A program made the position numbers and the translations under genes. The notes beneath the pieces were generated by a model. The model did not search any database and was not told the origin of the DNA. It saw nothing but the letters and a program-made list of their open reading frames with translations. Source: Prolixibacteraceae bacterium (GTDB lineage: Bacteria > Bacteroidota > Bacteroidia > Bacteroidales > Prolixibacteraceae). From it: DNA of 64,000 bases. This document shows positions 26,797 to 36,063 of the stretch, one piece after another. How positions within the stretch are numbered: the stretch's first letter is position 1; every line of letters begins with the position of its first letter. Location of the stretch: the NCBI GenBank assembly GCA_003506435.1, contig DOAQ01000011.1:35384-99383 (forward strand), given 5' to 3'.

Positions 26797-27984
26797 ATGA
26801 ATACAACGTACGATATCGTGATGCGCGACGAGGATTTTGTTCTTTATGCCAACGGCAAACCGCTCCGCACACCCGCAGGCAATGAAGTTGCCCATGCCAA
26901 CGCCCGTTTATTGCGACTGGCCATAACCCGCGAATTATTTCAGGAAAAACAAAGTATATCGCCACTCTCACTGCTGATTAAACTGACCGACGTACTGGCC
27001 GGATCGACCCCTGTTTTCGGGTTCAACATTTCCGAAGAGATCGAAAACGACCCGATACTGAAGAAAGCAGAAAATACATCTGCCGGGCTTTCAGTACTAA
27101 CCATGCCCGACAATTTTTCGCTGACAGATTATGTCTTTCTCAATTCATCATCAATGGCTTCGGCAGTCGGGGCTTTTCAATACCGGAAAGAGCAAAACCA
27201 GCCAATCGGCGAATACGCGGCCGCATTCATTGCCCGTCTGAGTACAGAACAGCAACTGGCCCTGAATACGCTGGCCGTTGAGCACGATTGCGGCATCCTG
27301 ATCCATCTGCTCTTTCTTAGTGGTTTTATGTCCCTGTCGGAATATGCTACCGGTACGGTCATCCTGAAACTGAAAAAAAATGACCCGTCAATTGCTGATG
27401 TCCTCAATTCATCTGGCATACAGGGATTGGCAGAAATGCAAAAACAATTCATTGCAAATGCGCAAACGGTAGCCGATTTTCTGACACTTTTCAAAAATGA
27501 AAACAAAATTTCGGTGATCGAAGAGATCATTAAACGGGGCGAAGACGACCAGACCGAATTTAAAAGCACCCTACGCTGGGATTTGCGGCAGGCAATTAAA
27601 AATGCAGCCATTGAACACGCATCGCTGAAAACCATCTGCGCATTTCTGAACAGCGAGGGAGGCGACCTGCTGATTGGCGTCCGCGACGATGGCAGTATTG
27701 AAGGGATTGAAACCGATAAATTTGAAAACGACGACCGCTTTTTACTTCATCTCTGGACTCTTATTAAAACCTGCATGGGACAGGAAGTTGTTGAATGGGT
27801 GAAAACATCGCTTCAGAAATTCGGCGATAAAATCGTTTGCCGGGTCAGTTGCAAGCGTGCAAAAAAGCCGGTTTTCCTGAACCAGAAAGGCTTTGAAGAA
27901 GCATTTTTTATCCGGGTCGGCCCCAGTAGCAGCAACCTCGAAATCAGTTCGGCGCTGAAATATATCCAACAGCATTTCAATTAA
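26797..27984 (+). CDS. AlbA_2 (Schlafen AlbA-like) domain protein
   Basis: 395 aa from ATG 26797 (MNTTYDIVMRDED); an ATG at 26755 would begin at the edge of a REP element and is less likely. The C-terminal 140 residues are an AlbA_2 domain: E(D)DQTEFKSTLRWD, the FLNSEGGDLLIGV core and a VRVGPSS-like end (FIRVGPSSSNLE). AlbA_2 proteins bind nucleic acid, and some belong to regulatory or defence systems. The N-terminal 240 residues are mostly helical and unrecognised. It is flanked by REP copies on both sides. Function beyond nucleic-acid binding is unknown. Confidence 0.85.
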   Translation: MNTTYDIVMRDEDFVLYANGKPLRTPAGNEVAHANARLLRLAITRELFQEKQSISPLSLLIKLTDVLAGSTPVFGFNISEEIENDPILKKAENTSAGLSVLTMPDNFSLTDYVFLNSSSMASAVGAFQYRKEQNQPIGEYAAAFIARLSTEQQLALNTLAVEHDCGILIHLLFLSGFMSLSEYATGTVILKLKKNDPSIADVLNSSGIQGLAEMQKQFIANAQTVADFLTLFKNENKISVIEEIIKRGEDDQTEFKSTLRWDLRQAIKNAAIEHASLKTICAFLNSEGGDLLIGVRDDGSIEGIETDKFENDDRFLLHLWTLIKTCMGQEVVEWVKTSLQKFGDKIVCRVSCKRAKKPVFLNQKGFEEAFFIRVGPSSSNLEISSALKYIQQHFN

Positions 27985-27987
27985 TTT

Positions 27988-28028
27988 GTTTAAACCTGAC
28001 AGGTTTTTGAAACCTGTCAGGTTTAAAC
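27988..28028. repeat. REP-like palindrome between convergent genes, copy 6
   Basis: GTTTAAACCTGACAGGTTT and complement form a 19-pair hairpin. It lies at the convergent 3' ends of the AlbA_2 gene and the NADH dehydrogenase gene and includes the latter's stop codon. Confidence 0.92.
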
Positions 28029-29300
28029 TTTCCGGAACGGTTTGATGATCAGCCGCAACGATTGATCGTAGGTGATATAATTCCAGAACCAGTTGATAAA
28101 AACCAGCATGCGGTTTTTTACCCCAACAATCGACATCAGGTGTACGAACATCCAGATCAGCCATGCAATCCGTCCACCAAACCGGAGAAACGGAAAATCG
28201 ACTACAGCCAAATTACGTCCGACGGTCGCCATCGAACCTTTGTCGGCATATTCAAACTTTCGCAGTTCACGGCTTTCATTCATTCGTTTCAGGTTCCGGG
28301 CAAGGTTCCGGGCCTGCTGAATGGCTACCTGTGCCAACTGGGGATGACCGTTCGGATATTTTTCAGTTTGCATATAGGCCAAATCACCTAACACAAAAAC
28401 ATCTTCAACATCCGGCAAGCGGTTGTACCGGTCTACCGGAAGCCGGTTTCCCCGGACAGCTCGTTCTCTGTTGATACCATCGGGATATGTTCCGGTAATC
28501 CCGGCCGCCCAGATCATGGTATTCGATTGAATAGACCGTCCATCCTGAAACGTTACAGTGTGCCCGTCGTAATCAACCACCCGGGTTCCGGTATAAACAT
28601 GAATTCCAAGTTTTTCGAGATAAATTTTCGATTTTCTGCTGGCCAGCTTCGACATGCCGCCGACCAGATGTTCCGAAGCTTCAACCAGAGAAACTTCCAT
28701 CAGGCTGAAATCCAGATCGGGATAGTCTTTCGGCAAGACAAAATTTTTCAGGTCGGCCAAGGCCCCCGAAACTTCCACTCCGGTGGGACCACCGCCAACA
28801 ACTACAATATTGAGCAGTTCCTTCAGCTTCTCCCGGTCGGTGATGGTAACCGCCAACTCGAAATTCGACAAAACCCGGTTACGCAAAGCCAGCGCCTGGG
28901 CTACCGTTTTCATGGGAATTGCATGGTTGCTGATGTTTTCCATACCAAAATAACTTGTACGGACACCTGTTGCAACCACCAGATAATCGTATTTTAAAGG
29001 CCCGATCTCCGTACTGATCTGATGCTTGTCTGCATCTATTTTTTGTACTTCCGCCACACGGACAAATATATTTTTCTTCTGCTGAAAAATTTTCCGCAGG
29101 GGAAACGAAATAGCGCTGGGTTCAAGTCCCGCTGTTGCAACCTGGTAAAACAGGGGCTGGAACTGGTGATAGTTGTTTTTATCAATCAAAACGATCTGAA
29201 AATCACTATTGACAAGTTCCCGTGCCAATTTTAAACCGGCAAAGCCTGCCCCCAGAATAACCAGCCTTTTTTGTCCGGTTTCAGGAATATTAATAGCCAT
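28023..29300 (-). CDS. ndh: Type II NADH:quinone dehydrogenase (NDH-2 family)
   Basis: 425 aa. An N-terminal FAD-binding Rossmann motif (GAGFAGLKLARELV), a second dinucleotide motif for NADH (VVVGGGPTGVEVSGALADL), the VFVLGDLAYM FAD-contact region, and a C-terminal amphipathic/hydrophobic tail for membrane attachment (GGRIAWLIWMFVHLM) identify a single-subunit, non-proton-pumping NADH dehydrogenase feeding electrons to menaquinone. It is monocistronic and its stop codon falls in REP copy 6. It could donate quinol to the alternative complex III encoded at 9.5-18.2 kb. Confidence 0.94.
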   Translation of the reverse strand: MAINIPETGQKRLVILGAGFAGLKLARELVNSDFQIVLIDKNNYHQFQPLFYQVATAGLEPSAISFPLRKIFQQKKNIFVRVAEVQKIDADKHQISTEIGPLKYDYLVVATGVRTSYFGMENISNHAIPMKTVAQALALRNRVLSNFELAVTITDREKLKELLNIVVVGGGPTGVEVSGALADLKNFVLPKDYPDLDFSLMEVSLVEASEHLVGGMSKLASRKSKIYLEKLGIHVYTGTRVVDYDGHTVTFQDGRSIQSNTMIWAAGITGTYPDGINRERAVRGNRLPVDRYNRLPDVEDVFVLGDLAYMQTEKYPNGHPQLAQVAIQQARNLARNLKRMNESRELRKFEYADKGSMATVGRNLAVVDFPFLRFGGRIAWLIWMFVHLMSIVGVKNRMLVFINWFWNYITYDQSLRLIIKPFRKV

Positions 29301-29373
29301 ATCTTAAACTTTTATCATACAACAAAAACAGGGGGCATTCTCCTTTTATTTTAGGTTAAGTTACTGTTAAGTT

Positions 29374-29408
29374 CAGGCATGACAGGTTTTGGAAACCTTT
29401 CATGCCTG
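29374..29408. repeat. REP-like palindrome, copy 7 (divergent)
   Basis: CAGGCATGACAGGTTT / AAACCTTTCATGCCTG with one mismatch; same core as the other copies but with changed outer bases matched by compensating changes on the other arm. Confidence 0.85.
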
Positions 29409-29427
29409 ATAAACAAATTAATCTCCG

Positions 29428-29458
29428 TTTGCATGCGCACTTTTATGTTTTATCTTTG
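29428..29458 (+). promoter_or_regulatory. Promoter of the S41 protease operon
   Basis: TTTG at 29428-29431, a 19-base spacer and TATCTTTG at 29451-29458, identical in layout to the rpmE2 promoter. The start codon lies about 20 bases after the expected start of transcription. Confidence 0.82.
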
Positions 29459-29483
29459 TTGTTCTCTAAAAAAATGGAATACA

Positions 29484-31097
29484 ATGAAAAAATTAACGAT
29501 ACTTTTTAGTTTCTTTTTCGGAATCATTTTATTTATTCTGCCGGAAGTTAAAGGTCAGTCGCAGGAAGTGGAACAAAACATGTACAAGTTTGGCCGCCTG
29601 CTCCGGCTGGTCGACACGCAATACGCCGATTCCGTTAATATTCCTTCCCTCACCGAAAAAGCCATCGTTGGTATGCTCCGCGAAATGGACCCTCACTCGG
29701 TTTATATCACCAAAGATGAAGTGGCTGAAATGAACGAACCACTCGAAGGCGGTTTCTTTGGAATTGGTATTTCGTTCAATATTTATAATGATACCCTTTT
29801 GGTGCTGACGACCATCCCAGGCGGCCCGTCCGAAAAAGTTGGCCTACGTCCCAGCGACCGTATTCTGTATGTCGATGGCGAGTTGATTGCCGGAAAAGGA
29901 ATCACCAATAAAGATGTTTTCAAATACCTGAAGGGGCCAAAAGGCACGATTGTCAAACTTCAGATTAAACGAAAAGGGGTCTCGGAACTGCTCGATTTTA
30001 CTATTGTCCGCGACAAAATACCGATCAACAGCCTGGATGCCTCATACATGATCAACGACGATACCGGCTACCTGAAACTAAACCGGTTTTCGGCAACAAC
30101 AACCGAGGAATTCCTCGAAGCAGTGAAAGGCTTAAAAGCCAATCCCGGGTTTAAAAATATCATTCTCGACCTGCGCGGGAACGGAGGCGGTTATTTAAAT
30201 GCAGCTTACGAACTGGCCGACCATTTTCTGGATGGACGGAAACTGATTGTTTATACCGAAGGAACGAAAAGCCCGCGAAAAGATTACGAATCGTCGGCGA
30301 AAGGCGAACTGGAAGAAGGCAAAGTTATTGTGCTTATTGACGAAGGTTCAGCTTCGGCATCCGAAATTCTTTCCGGGGCTATCCAGGACTGGGACCGCGG
30401 ACTGGTGATCGGCCGTCGTTCGTATGGCAAGGGTCTGGTTCAGCAACAATATTATTTAACCGATGGTTCCATGGTGCGGCTGACGACCGCCCATTATTAT
30501 ACGCCCAGCGGACGATGTATCCAACGCCCGTATGCAGATGGTGTTGACGAATACCGCAAAGACCGCATCCGCCGTTTTGAAAATGGCGAATTATTTTTTG
30601 AAGACAGCATCCACTTCGATGAAAGACAGAGTTACAAAACAAAAATGAACGCACGCACGGTTTATGGCGGCGGCGGCATCATGCCCGATATTTTTGTACC
30701 GATGGATACCTCTAAACACTACCTGTATTACAACGAATTGCTGCGCAAAAACCTTATTTACGACAAGGTACTCAGCATCATGGACAAATCGCGCGATAAG
30801 TTCAAAAAGAAATATCCGACTTTTGAGAAATACAATGCCGGATTTGAGGTTGAAGATGAAATAATCGACGAAATTGTTGCCAAAGGCGAAGCCGATAGTA
30901 TCAAAAAAGATGAAGAAAGCCTGACATTTATAAGGCCGCAGTTAAAACAACAGATCAAAGCGCTTTTTGCCCGCGACCTGTTCTCGGTAAGCCACTATTA
31001 CCAGATTATCAATTCGGATGACGAAACCATTAAAAAAGCGTTGGAAGTAATTCACAACTCAAGTATTTACAATAAGCTACTTGCCGAAAACAAATAA
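29484..31097 (+). CDS. S41 family C-terminal processing peptidase (CtpA-like)
   Basis: 537 aa from ATG 29484 (MKKLTILFSF); upstream in-frame starts precede the promoter. A signal peptide is followed by a PDZ domain (GGFFGIGISFNIYND to IKRKGVSE) and the S41 protease core with the catalytic Ser in GSASASEILSGA and the Lys in RRSYGKGLVQ. A Bacteroidota-specific C-terminal extension follows. It cleaves periplasmic proteins at C-termini. It leads an apparent operon with pnuC (five-base gap) and the NadR-like gene. Confidence 0.95.
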   Translation: MKKLTILFSFFFGIILFILPEVKGQSQEVEQNMYKFGRLLRLVDTQYADSVNIPSLTEKAIVGMLREMDPHSVYITKDEVAEMNEPLEGGFFGIGISFNIYNDTLLVLTTIPGGPSEKVGLRPSDRILYVDGELIAGKGITNKDVFKYLKGPKGTIVKLQIKRKGVSELLDFTIVRDKIPINSLDASYMINDDTGYLKLNRFSATTTEEFLEAVKGLKANPGFKNIILDLRGNGGGYLNAAYELADHFLDGRKLIVYTEGTKSPRKDYESSAKGELEEGKVIVLIDEGSASASEILSGAIQDWDRGLVIGRRSYGKGLVQQQYYLTDGSMVRLTTAHYYTPSGRCIQRPYADGVDEYRKDRIRRFENGELFFEDSIHFDERQSYKTKMNARTVYGGGGIMPDIFVPMDTSKHYLYYNELLRKNLIYDKVLSIMDKSRDKFKKKYPTFEKYNAGFEVEDEIIDEIVAKGEADSIKKDEESLTFIRPQLKQQIKALFARDLFSVSHYYQIINSDDETIKKALEVIHNSSIYNKLLAENK

Positions 31098-31102
31098 CTT
31101 TT

Positions 31103-31696
31103 ATGGATCAGATCATCGAATGGCTTTCGGAAAATTACATTGAAGTTCTGGGCGCCATTCTGGGTTTCCTTTACATTATTTTCTCCATCCGGCAAAACAT
31201 ACTGACATGGTTGACCGGCCTGATAACTTCAGCCTTGTACATTTATGTTTTTTTTGCATCAAAGTTTTATGCCGATATGGCGTTGCAGGTTTACTATGTA
31301 ATCATCAGCATTTATGGCTGGATTCATTGGGTGAAAGGAACTTCCGGCGATCATAAAACATCGTTGCCAATCACACGGCTGGACATGAAAACCGGAATTA
31401 TTCTGGCCATTGCTTCTGTGGCGTTGTATATTTCCATCTTTCTTATCCTGAAGAATTTCACCGATTCTCCGGTTCCGCATGGCGACGCACTCGCCACGGC
31501 ACTGAGCATTATCGCAACCTGGATGCTGGCCCGTAAAATCGTGGAGCACTGGCTGGTCTGGATTTTCGTCGATGCCTTTTCAATCGGATTGTTTATTTAT
31601 AAATCGCTTTGGCCAACCACCATCCTGTTTTTCGTATACACGGTGATGGCTTACATTGGATACATCAAATGGAAAAAAGAAATACAACAGGATTAA
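31103..31696 (+). CDS. pnuC: PnuC family nicotinamide riboside transporter
   Basis: 197 aa with about seven membrane helices and the family pattern EVLGAILGFLYIIFSIRQN, WLTGLITSALYIYVFF and the conserved WKKE end. It imports nicotinamide riboside, trapped by phosphorylation. The next gene, a nicotinamide riboside kinase, overlaps its end by 28 bases, which supports the substrate assignment. Confidence 0.94.
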   Translation: MDQIIEWLSENYIEVLGAILGFLYIIFSIRQNILTWLTGLITSALYIYVFFASKFYADMALQVYYVIISIYGWIHWVKGTSGDHKTSLPITRLDMKTGIILAIASVALYISIFLILKNFTDSPVPHGDALATALSIIATWMLARKIVEHWLVWIFVDAFSIGLFIYKSLWPTTILFFVYTVMAYIGYIKWKKEIQQD

Positions 31697-32202
31697 AAAT
31701 TGCCGTTACCGGTCCCGAATCAACAGGTAAATCGCTGATGGCAAAACATCTGGCCGACAAAATCAGTGGAATTTTTATTCCTGAATATGCCCGTGAATAT
31801 ATTCAAACTATCAATCGTCCATACTGTTATGATGATATTGAAATCATTGCCCGGCGACAGATTCAGCAATATACTGAATTGAAAAACGAAAGCGCCCCGG
31901 TATTTTTCGATACATGGCTCATCATTACCAAAGTGTGGTTCGACTGGGTTTATCAACGCGTTCCCGACTGGCTTGAAGAAAATATCCGGAGTTGCCCGGT
32001 CGACCTGTTCCTCCTGATGAAACCCGACATTCCGTGGGAAGCCGATCCTGCCCGCGAAAACGGTGGCGAAAACCGGTTGAAGTTATACCAACGTTATCAG
32101 CAGGAACTGGAATATTATCAATTCAATTACATTGAAATTGGCGGTTTGGGAACGCAACGCTTCACAAATGCAGAAAATGAAATCTCCCGCATTTTGAAAT
32201 AA
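31669..32202 (+). CDS. NadR-like nicotinamide riboside kinase
   Basis: 177 aa from ATG 31669 (MEKRNTTGLKIAVTGPEST). The P-loop GPESTGKS, the FIPEYAREYI segment and the FDTWLIITKVWF block match the kinase half of NadR. The nucleotidyltransferase and repressor domains of enterobacterial NadR are absent. It phosphorylates nicotinamide riboside to NMN in the cytoplasm. Its start lies inside pnuC, so import and phosphorylation are translated together. Confidence 0.92.
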   Translation: MEKRNTTGLKIAVTGPESTGKSLMAKHLADKISGIFIPEYAREYIQTINRPYCYDDIEIIARRQIQQYTELKNESAPVFFDTWLIITKVWFDWVYQRVPDWLEENIRSCPVDLFLLMKPDIPWEADPARENGGENRLKLYQRYQQELEYYQFNYIEIGGLGTQRFTNAENEISRILK

Positions 32203-32283
32203 TTCGGAACTTTACTTTTCAATCGTTTGTTTTTAAACCGAAAAAGCTGATTTTTGCAATTCATTCATTTGACTTTCAAAAAT

Positions 32284-33216
32284 ATGAAGATCGCCGGAAA
32301 CATCACCGAATTGATCGGGAAAACCCCGATGGTAAAACTGAACCGCATAGCCGGAGAGACCGGCGCAAATATTTTTGTAAAACTCGAATCGCAAAACCCC
32401 GGCGGTTCGGTAAAAGACAGGCTTGCTTTTGCCATGATCGACGTAGCAGAGAAGCAGGGACTTGTTAATATCGATACAGTTATTATTGAACCAACCAGCG
32501 GGAACACGGGTATTGGCCTGGCAATGGTTTGTGCAGTAAAAGGCTACCGGTTGATTATTGTGATGCCCGAAAGCGTTTCGGTTGAACGACGCATCCTGCT
32601 GAAAGCCTATGGCGCCGAACTGGTGCTGACTTCAGCTTCCGGAGGAATGAAGGAAGCCATTGCCCGTGCCGAAGAAATTGCAGCGGAAAATTCCCGTTCG
32701 TTTGTCCCGATGCAGTTCGAAAACCCGGCCAACGCCGAGATGCACCGAAAAACCACAGCTCTCGAAATATGGAACGATACCGACGGCACGGTCGATGTAT
32801 TTGTGGCCGGTGCAGGAACCGGCGGAACCATTACCGGGGTTGCCGAAGTTTTGAAACAAAAAAAACCGTCCGTGCATTGCGTGGTAGTCGAACCTCAGAA
32901 TTCGCCTGTTCTTTCAGGCGGAGTTGCCGGATCGCATAAAATACAGGGAATTGGCCCCGGTTTTATACCGAAAGTAATCAATACCCAAATTTACGATGAA
33001 GTATTTACCGTACCCGATGATAAAGCGTTTGAAACGGCCCGGCTGCTTGCCCTGCAGGAAGGAATTCTCTGTGGTATTTCATCGGGAGCCAATGTGTATG
33101 CGGCGCTTGAAATTGCAAAACGTCCCGGATTTTCAGGAAAAAATATTGTCACCGTTATTTGCGACACCGGCGAACGTTATTTAAGCACTACTTTATTTAA
33201 TTCCGAACCAATCTGA
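32284..33216 (+). CDS. cysK: Cysteine synthase (O-acetylserine sulfhydrylase)
   Basis: 310 aa from ATG 32284 (MKIAGNITELIGKTP). The PLP lysine lies in NPGGSVKDR, the phosphate/substrate loop in EPTSGNTGIGLA, and the PLP phosphate loop in AGAGTGGTITG. It makes cysteine from O-acetylserine and sulfide. Seven bases downstream starts cysE, which supplies its substrate; the two enzymes normally form a complex. Confidence 0.97.
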   Translation: MKIAGNITELIGKTPMVKLNRIAGETGANIFVKLESQNPGGSVKDRLAFAMIDVAEKQGLVNIDTVIIEPTSGNTGIGLAMVCAVKGYRLIIVMPESVSVERRILLKAYGAELVLTSASGGMKEAIARAEEIAAENSRSFVPMQFENPANAEMHRKTTALEIWNDTDGTVDVFVAGAGTGGTITGVAEVLKQKKPSVHCVVVEPQNSPVLSGGVAGSHKIQGIGPGFIPKVINTQIYDEVFTVPDDKAFETARLLALQEGILCGISSGANVYAALEIAKRPGFSGKNIVTVICDTGERYLSTTLFNSEPI

Positions 33217-33223
33217 TCCGAAA

Positions 33224-34153
33224 ATGAAGACCAATTCAGATATTGAAAACAAATTACTCCGTACCGTTGACTTGTTGTCGGATCCCAAAACGTACAACCC
33301 GGTATGCCACGAGCACCATCTGGGAGAACCGCTTCCGTCCATCAAAAAGCTGAAAACGATTGTCGGTCTGGTCCGTGAGATATTGTTCCCCGGCTATTTC
33401 GGCGACACGACCTTGCGCAGCAATACCGTTCGCCATTATGTAGGCGTTTACATCGACGAACTTTTTGAATTGTTATCGGAACAAATACTGGCCGGATTGT
33501 GCTTCACCTGCACCCAACGCGATAAAATGGACATTCAGGAGCGCACTTCGTTTGCACATGAACTGGCATCCGATTTCATTTCATTTTTACCTGAAATCAG
33601 GCGAATACTGGTCACCGATGTGGAGGCCACCTACATTGGCGACCCGGCAGCCAACAGCGCCAGCGAGGTCATCTTTTGCTATCCGACTATCCGGGCTATT
33701 TCGAATTACCGTATCGCCCATCATTTGCTGAAATTAGGTGTTCCGCTCATTCCGCGAATCATTTCCGAAATGGGCCATTCCGAAACCGGCATCGATATTC
33801 ATCCGGGTGCACAGATTGGCGAATCGTTTTCCATCGATCACGGAACCGGGGTAGTTATCGGGGCAACCTGTATTATCGGCAACAATGTGAAATTGTACCA
33901 GGGAGTAACATTGGGAGCGAAAAGTTTCCCGTTGGACGAAAACGGAAATCCGATCAAAGGCGTTCCGCGCCATCCGATCATCGAGGACGATGTAATTATT
34001 TATGCACAGGCGACCATTCTCGGGCGGATTCGCATCGGGAAAGGATCGGTTATTGGCGGTAATGTTTGGGTAACCAATAACCTGCCCCCGAACTCAAAAA
34101 TTGTTCAGTTTAAAGCACGCGAGTCATCGTTTAAAGACGGAGCGGGAATTTGA
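33224..34153 (+). CDS. cysE: Serine O-acetyltransferase
   Basis: 309 aa. An N-terminal helical domain is followed by a left-handed beta-helix of hexapeptide repeats: HPGAQIGESFSIDHGTGVVIG, including the catalytic DHG region, then NNVKLYQGVTLGAKSF. It acetylates serine with acetyl-CoA, the first step of cysteine synthesis. It forms a two-gene operon with cysK. Confidence 0.96.
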   Translation: MKTNSDIENKLLRTVDLLSDPKTYNPVCHEHHLGEPLPSIKKLKTIVGLVREILFPGYFGDTTLRSNTVRHYVGVYIDELFELLSEQILAGLCFTCTQRDKMDIQERTSFAHELASDFISFLPEIRRILVTDVEATYIGDPAANSASEVIFCYPTIRAISNYRIAHHLLKLGVPLIPRIISEMGHSETGIDIHPGAQIGESFSIDHGTGVVIGATCIIGNNVKLYQGVTLGAKSFPLDENGNPIKGVPRHPIIEDDVIIYAQATILGRIRIGKGSVIGGNVWVTNNLPPNSKIVQFKARESSFKDGAGI

Positions 34154-34243
34154 TTGATGATTGACGACTTACGATTTGCTGAATACAAATACTTTGGGCT
34201 AATAATTCAATAGGAATCATTCCTGTAAATTAAAAAAGAAGAA

Positions 34244-35374
34244 TTGAAAAAACAAAAATTGGTTGCAACCACCTTTGCCGGACTTGAAAATGTGCTGGCA
34301 GGTGAACTGCTTGAACTGGGTGCCGATGATGTACAAATTGGCAACCGCGCTGCTTATTTTTCAGGCGATGAGAAAATGATGTACCGGGCCAACTACTTTT
34401 TACGCACGGCACTCCGGATTTTGTGTCCAATCGAAACGTTTAAGTTTCGCACTGCCGACGATTTGTACATCAAGGCAAAAAGCATTGCCTGGGAAAATTA
34501 CATGGAGCACAATCAAACCTTTGCCATTCACCATACTGTTTTTTCTGAACTGTTTCAGAATTCGATGTTTGCTTCCCTGAAAGTCAAGGATGCCATCGTC
34601 GACCGATTCCGGTTCAAATTTCAGAAAAGGCCGTCGGTTGATCCCCGGTTCCCCGATGTACAGTTCAACCTTCACATTGCCAACGATGTTTGTACTATCT
34701 CTCTCGACAGCAGCGGCGAATCGCTTCACAAACGGGGCTACCGCATTGCACAAACCGAAGCCCCGATCAACGAAGTGCTGGCTGCCGGATTGCTGAAAAT
34801 GTCGGGGTGGAACGGGAAACAAAATTTTCTGGACCCCATGTGTGGTTCGGGAACTATCGCTATTGAAGCTGCATTGATTGCCACAAACACCCCGCCGGGA
34901 GCAATCCGGAAAGATTTTGCCTTTCAGAAATGGAAGTCATTCCGGAAAGACGATTTTCAGCAGATTATTGAAGAAGCATCGGTTTGTAAACCGGAAGGGA
35001 AAATTATTGCTTCCGATGTTGCACGACAGGCCATCGACATTACTTCAAAAAATGCAGAGGCTGCGGGGATGGGAAAATTCATTCAGACCAAAATATCGAA
35101 CTTTAAATATCTCGATGCAAAACTCGAAAGTCCGTTTCTGCTTTTCAACCCGCCTTACGGAGAACGATTGGACCCGGGCGACCCCGAATTTTACTCGATG
35201 ATTGGCGAGCGCCTGAAACATCATTACGAAAATACCACCGCGTGGATCATCAGTACTTCGGAATGCCTGAAAACCATTGGCCTGAAACCATCGAAAAAAG
35301 TAAATCTGCTGAACGGGTCAATCAACTGCACTTTTCGGAAATATGAATTGTATAAAGGGTCGAAGAAAGATTGA
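34244..35374 (+). CDS. THUMP-domain class I SAM RNA methyltransferase (RlmL-N/YpsC-like)
   Basis: 376 aa with a TTG start at 34244 (KKQKLVATTFAGLE), the only start giving the full THUMP domain. An N-terminal ferredoxin-like plus THUMP region is followed by the methyltransferase core with DPMCGSGTIAIEAAL (SAM motif I) and FNPPYGERL (catalytic NPPY), typical of N2-guanine rRNA methyltransferases acting on 23S rRNA. The exact target base cannot be read from sequence. Confidence 0.92.
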   Translation: MKKQKLVATTFAGLENVLAGELLELGADDVQIGNRAAYFSGDEKMMYRANYFLRTALRILCPIETFKFRTADDLYIKAKSIAWENYMEHNQTFAIHHTVFSELFQNSMFASLKVKDAIVDRFRFKFQKRPSVDPRFPDVQFNLHIANDVCTISLDSSGESLHKRGYRIAQTEAPINEVLAAGLLKMSGWNGKQNFLDPMCGSGTIAIEAALIATNTPPGAIRKDFAFQKWKSFRKDDFQQIIEEASVCKPEGKIIASDVARQAIDITSKNAEAAGMGKFIQTKISNFKYLDAKLESPFLLFNPPYGERLDPGDPEFYSMIGERLKHHYENTTAWIISTSECLKTIGLKPSKKVNLLNGSINCTFRKYELYKGSKKD

Positions 35375-35377
35375 TTC

Positions 35378-35992
35378 TCAATCCTCGAATACCCCTTTTC
35401 CCTGACGGACAATCACGGGAAAATCGTCGGTACAATCGAGAATTGTTGATGGAATGTTTCCCCCGTATCCGCCGTCGATCACCAGATCGACCATGTTGGC
35501 GTATTTTTCTTCAATCAGCTCGGGATCGGTGGTATATTCCAGTATCTCATCCTCATCGTGAACCGACGACGACATAATCGGGTTCCCCAGTTCCTTTACT
35601 ATTTCATGAATAATATTATTGTCGGGAACACGGATACCCACTGTTTTTTTCTTTCCCTTGAAATATTTTGGGACGTTGTTGTTTGCATTCAGGATAAATG
35701 TAAACGGACCGGGCGAATATTTTTTTATAATCTTGAAAATCGGGCTGGAGATGGGTTTTGTGAAATCGGACAAATGGCTCAGGTCGCTGCAAATAAATGA
35801 GAAATTCGATTTTTCGACATCCACTCCTTTGATGCGGGCGACTTTTTCAACCGCCCGGGCGTTGGTAATATCGCATCCCAGCCCGTAAACGGTGTCGGTC
35901 GGGTAAATAATAAGACCGCCATTGCGCAGCACTTCGACAACTTTTCGTACTTGCTTCGGATCGGGATTTTCGTCGTAGATCTTAACCAACAT
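35378..35992 (-). CDS. L-threonylcarbamoyladenylate synthase family protein (Sua5/YciO/YrdC)
   Basis: 204 aa. The YrdC-fold signature LIIYPTDTVYGLGCDITN, the K-x-R-x-x-like ligand region near RIKGVDVEKSNFSF and the GIRVPDNNI block are present. YrdC/Sua5 proteins make the threonylcarbamoyl-AMP used for t6A tRNA modification; the shorter YciO-like branch shares the fold, and this protein is closer in length to that branch. It is convergent with the THUMP methyltransferase gene, ending three bases from it. Confidence 0.9.
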   Translation of the reverse strand: MLVKIYDENPDPKQVRKVVEVLRNGGLIIYPTDTVYGLGCDITNARAVEKVARIKGVDVEKSNFSFICSDLSHLSDFTKPISSPIFKIIKKYSPGPFTFILNANNNVPKYFKGKKKTVGIRVPDNNIIHEIVKELGNPIMSSSVHDEDEILEYTTDPELIEEKYANMVDLVIDGGYGGNIPSTILDCTDDFPVIVRQGKGVFED

Positions 35993-36063
35993 TTTCAGCG
36001 CTTTTTACAATTGCCCTCAAAATTAGTTAATTTCGCGCAGGTCAAAGATTATCCGGTTATTTT

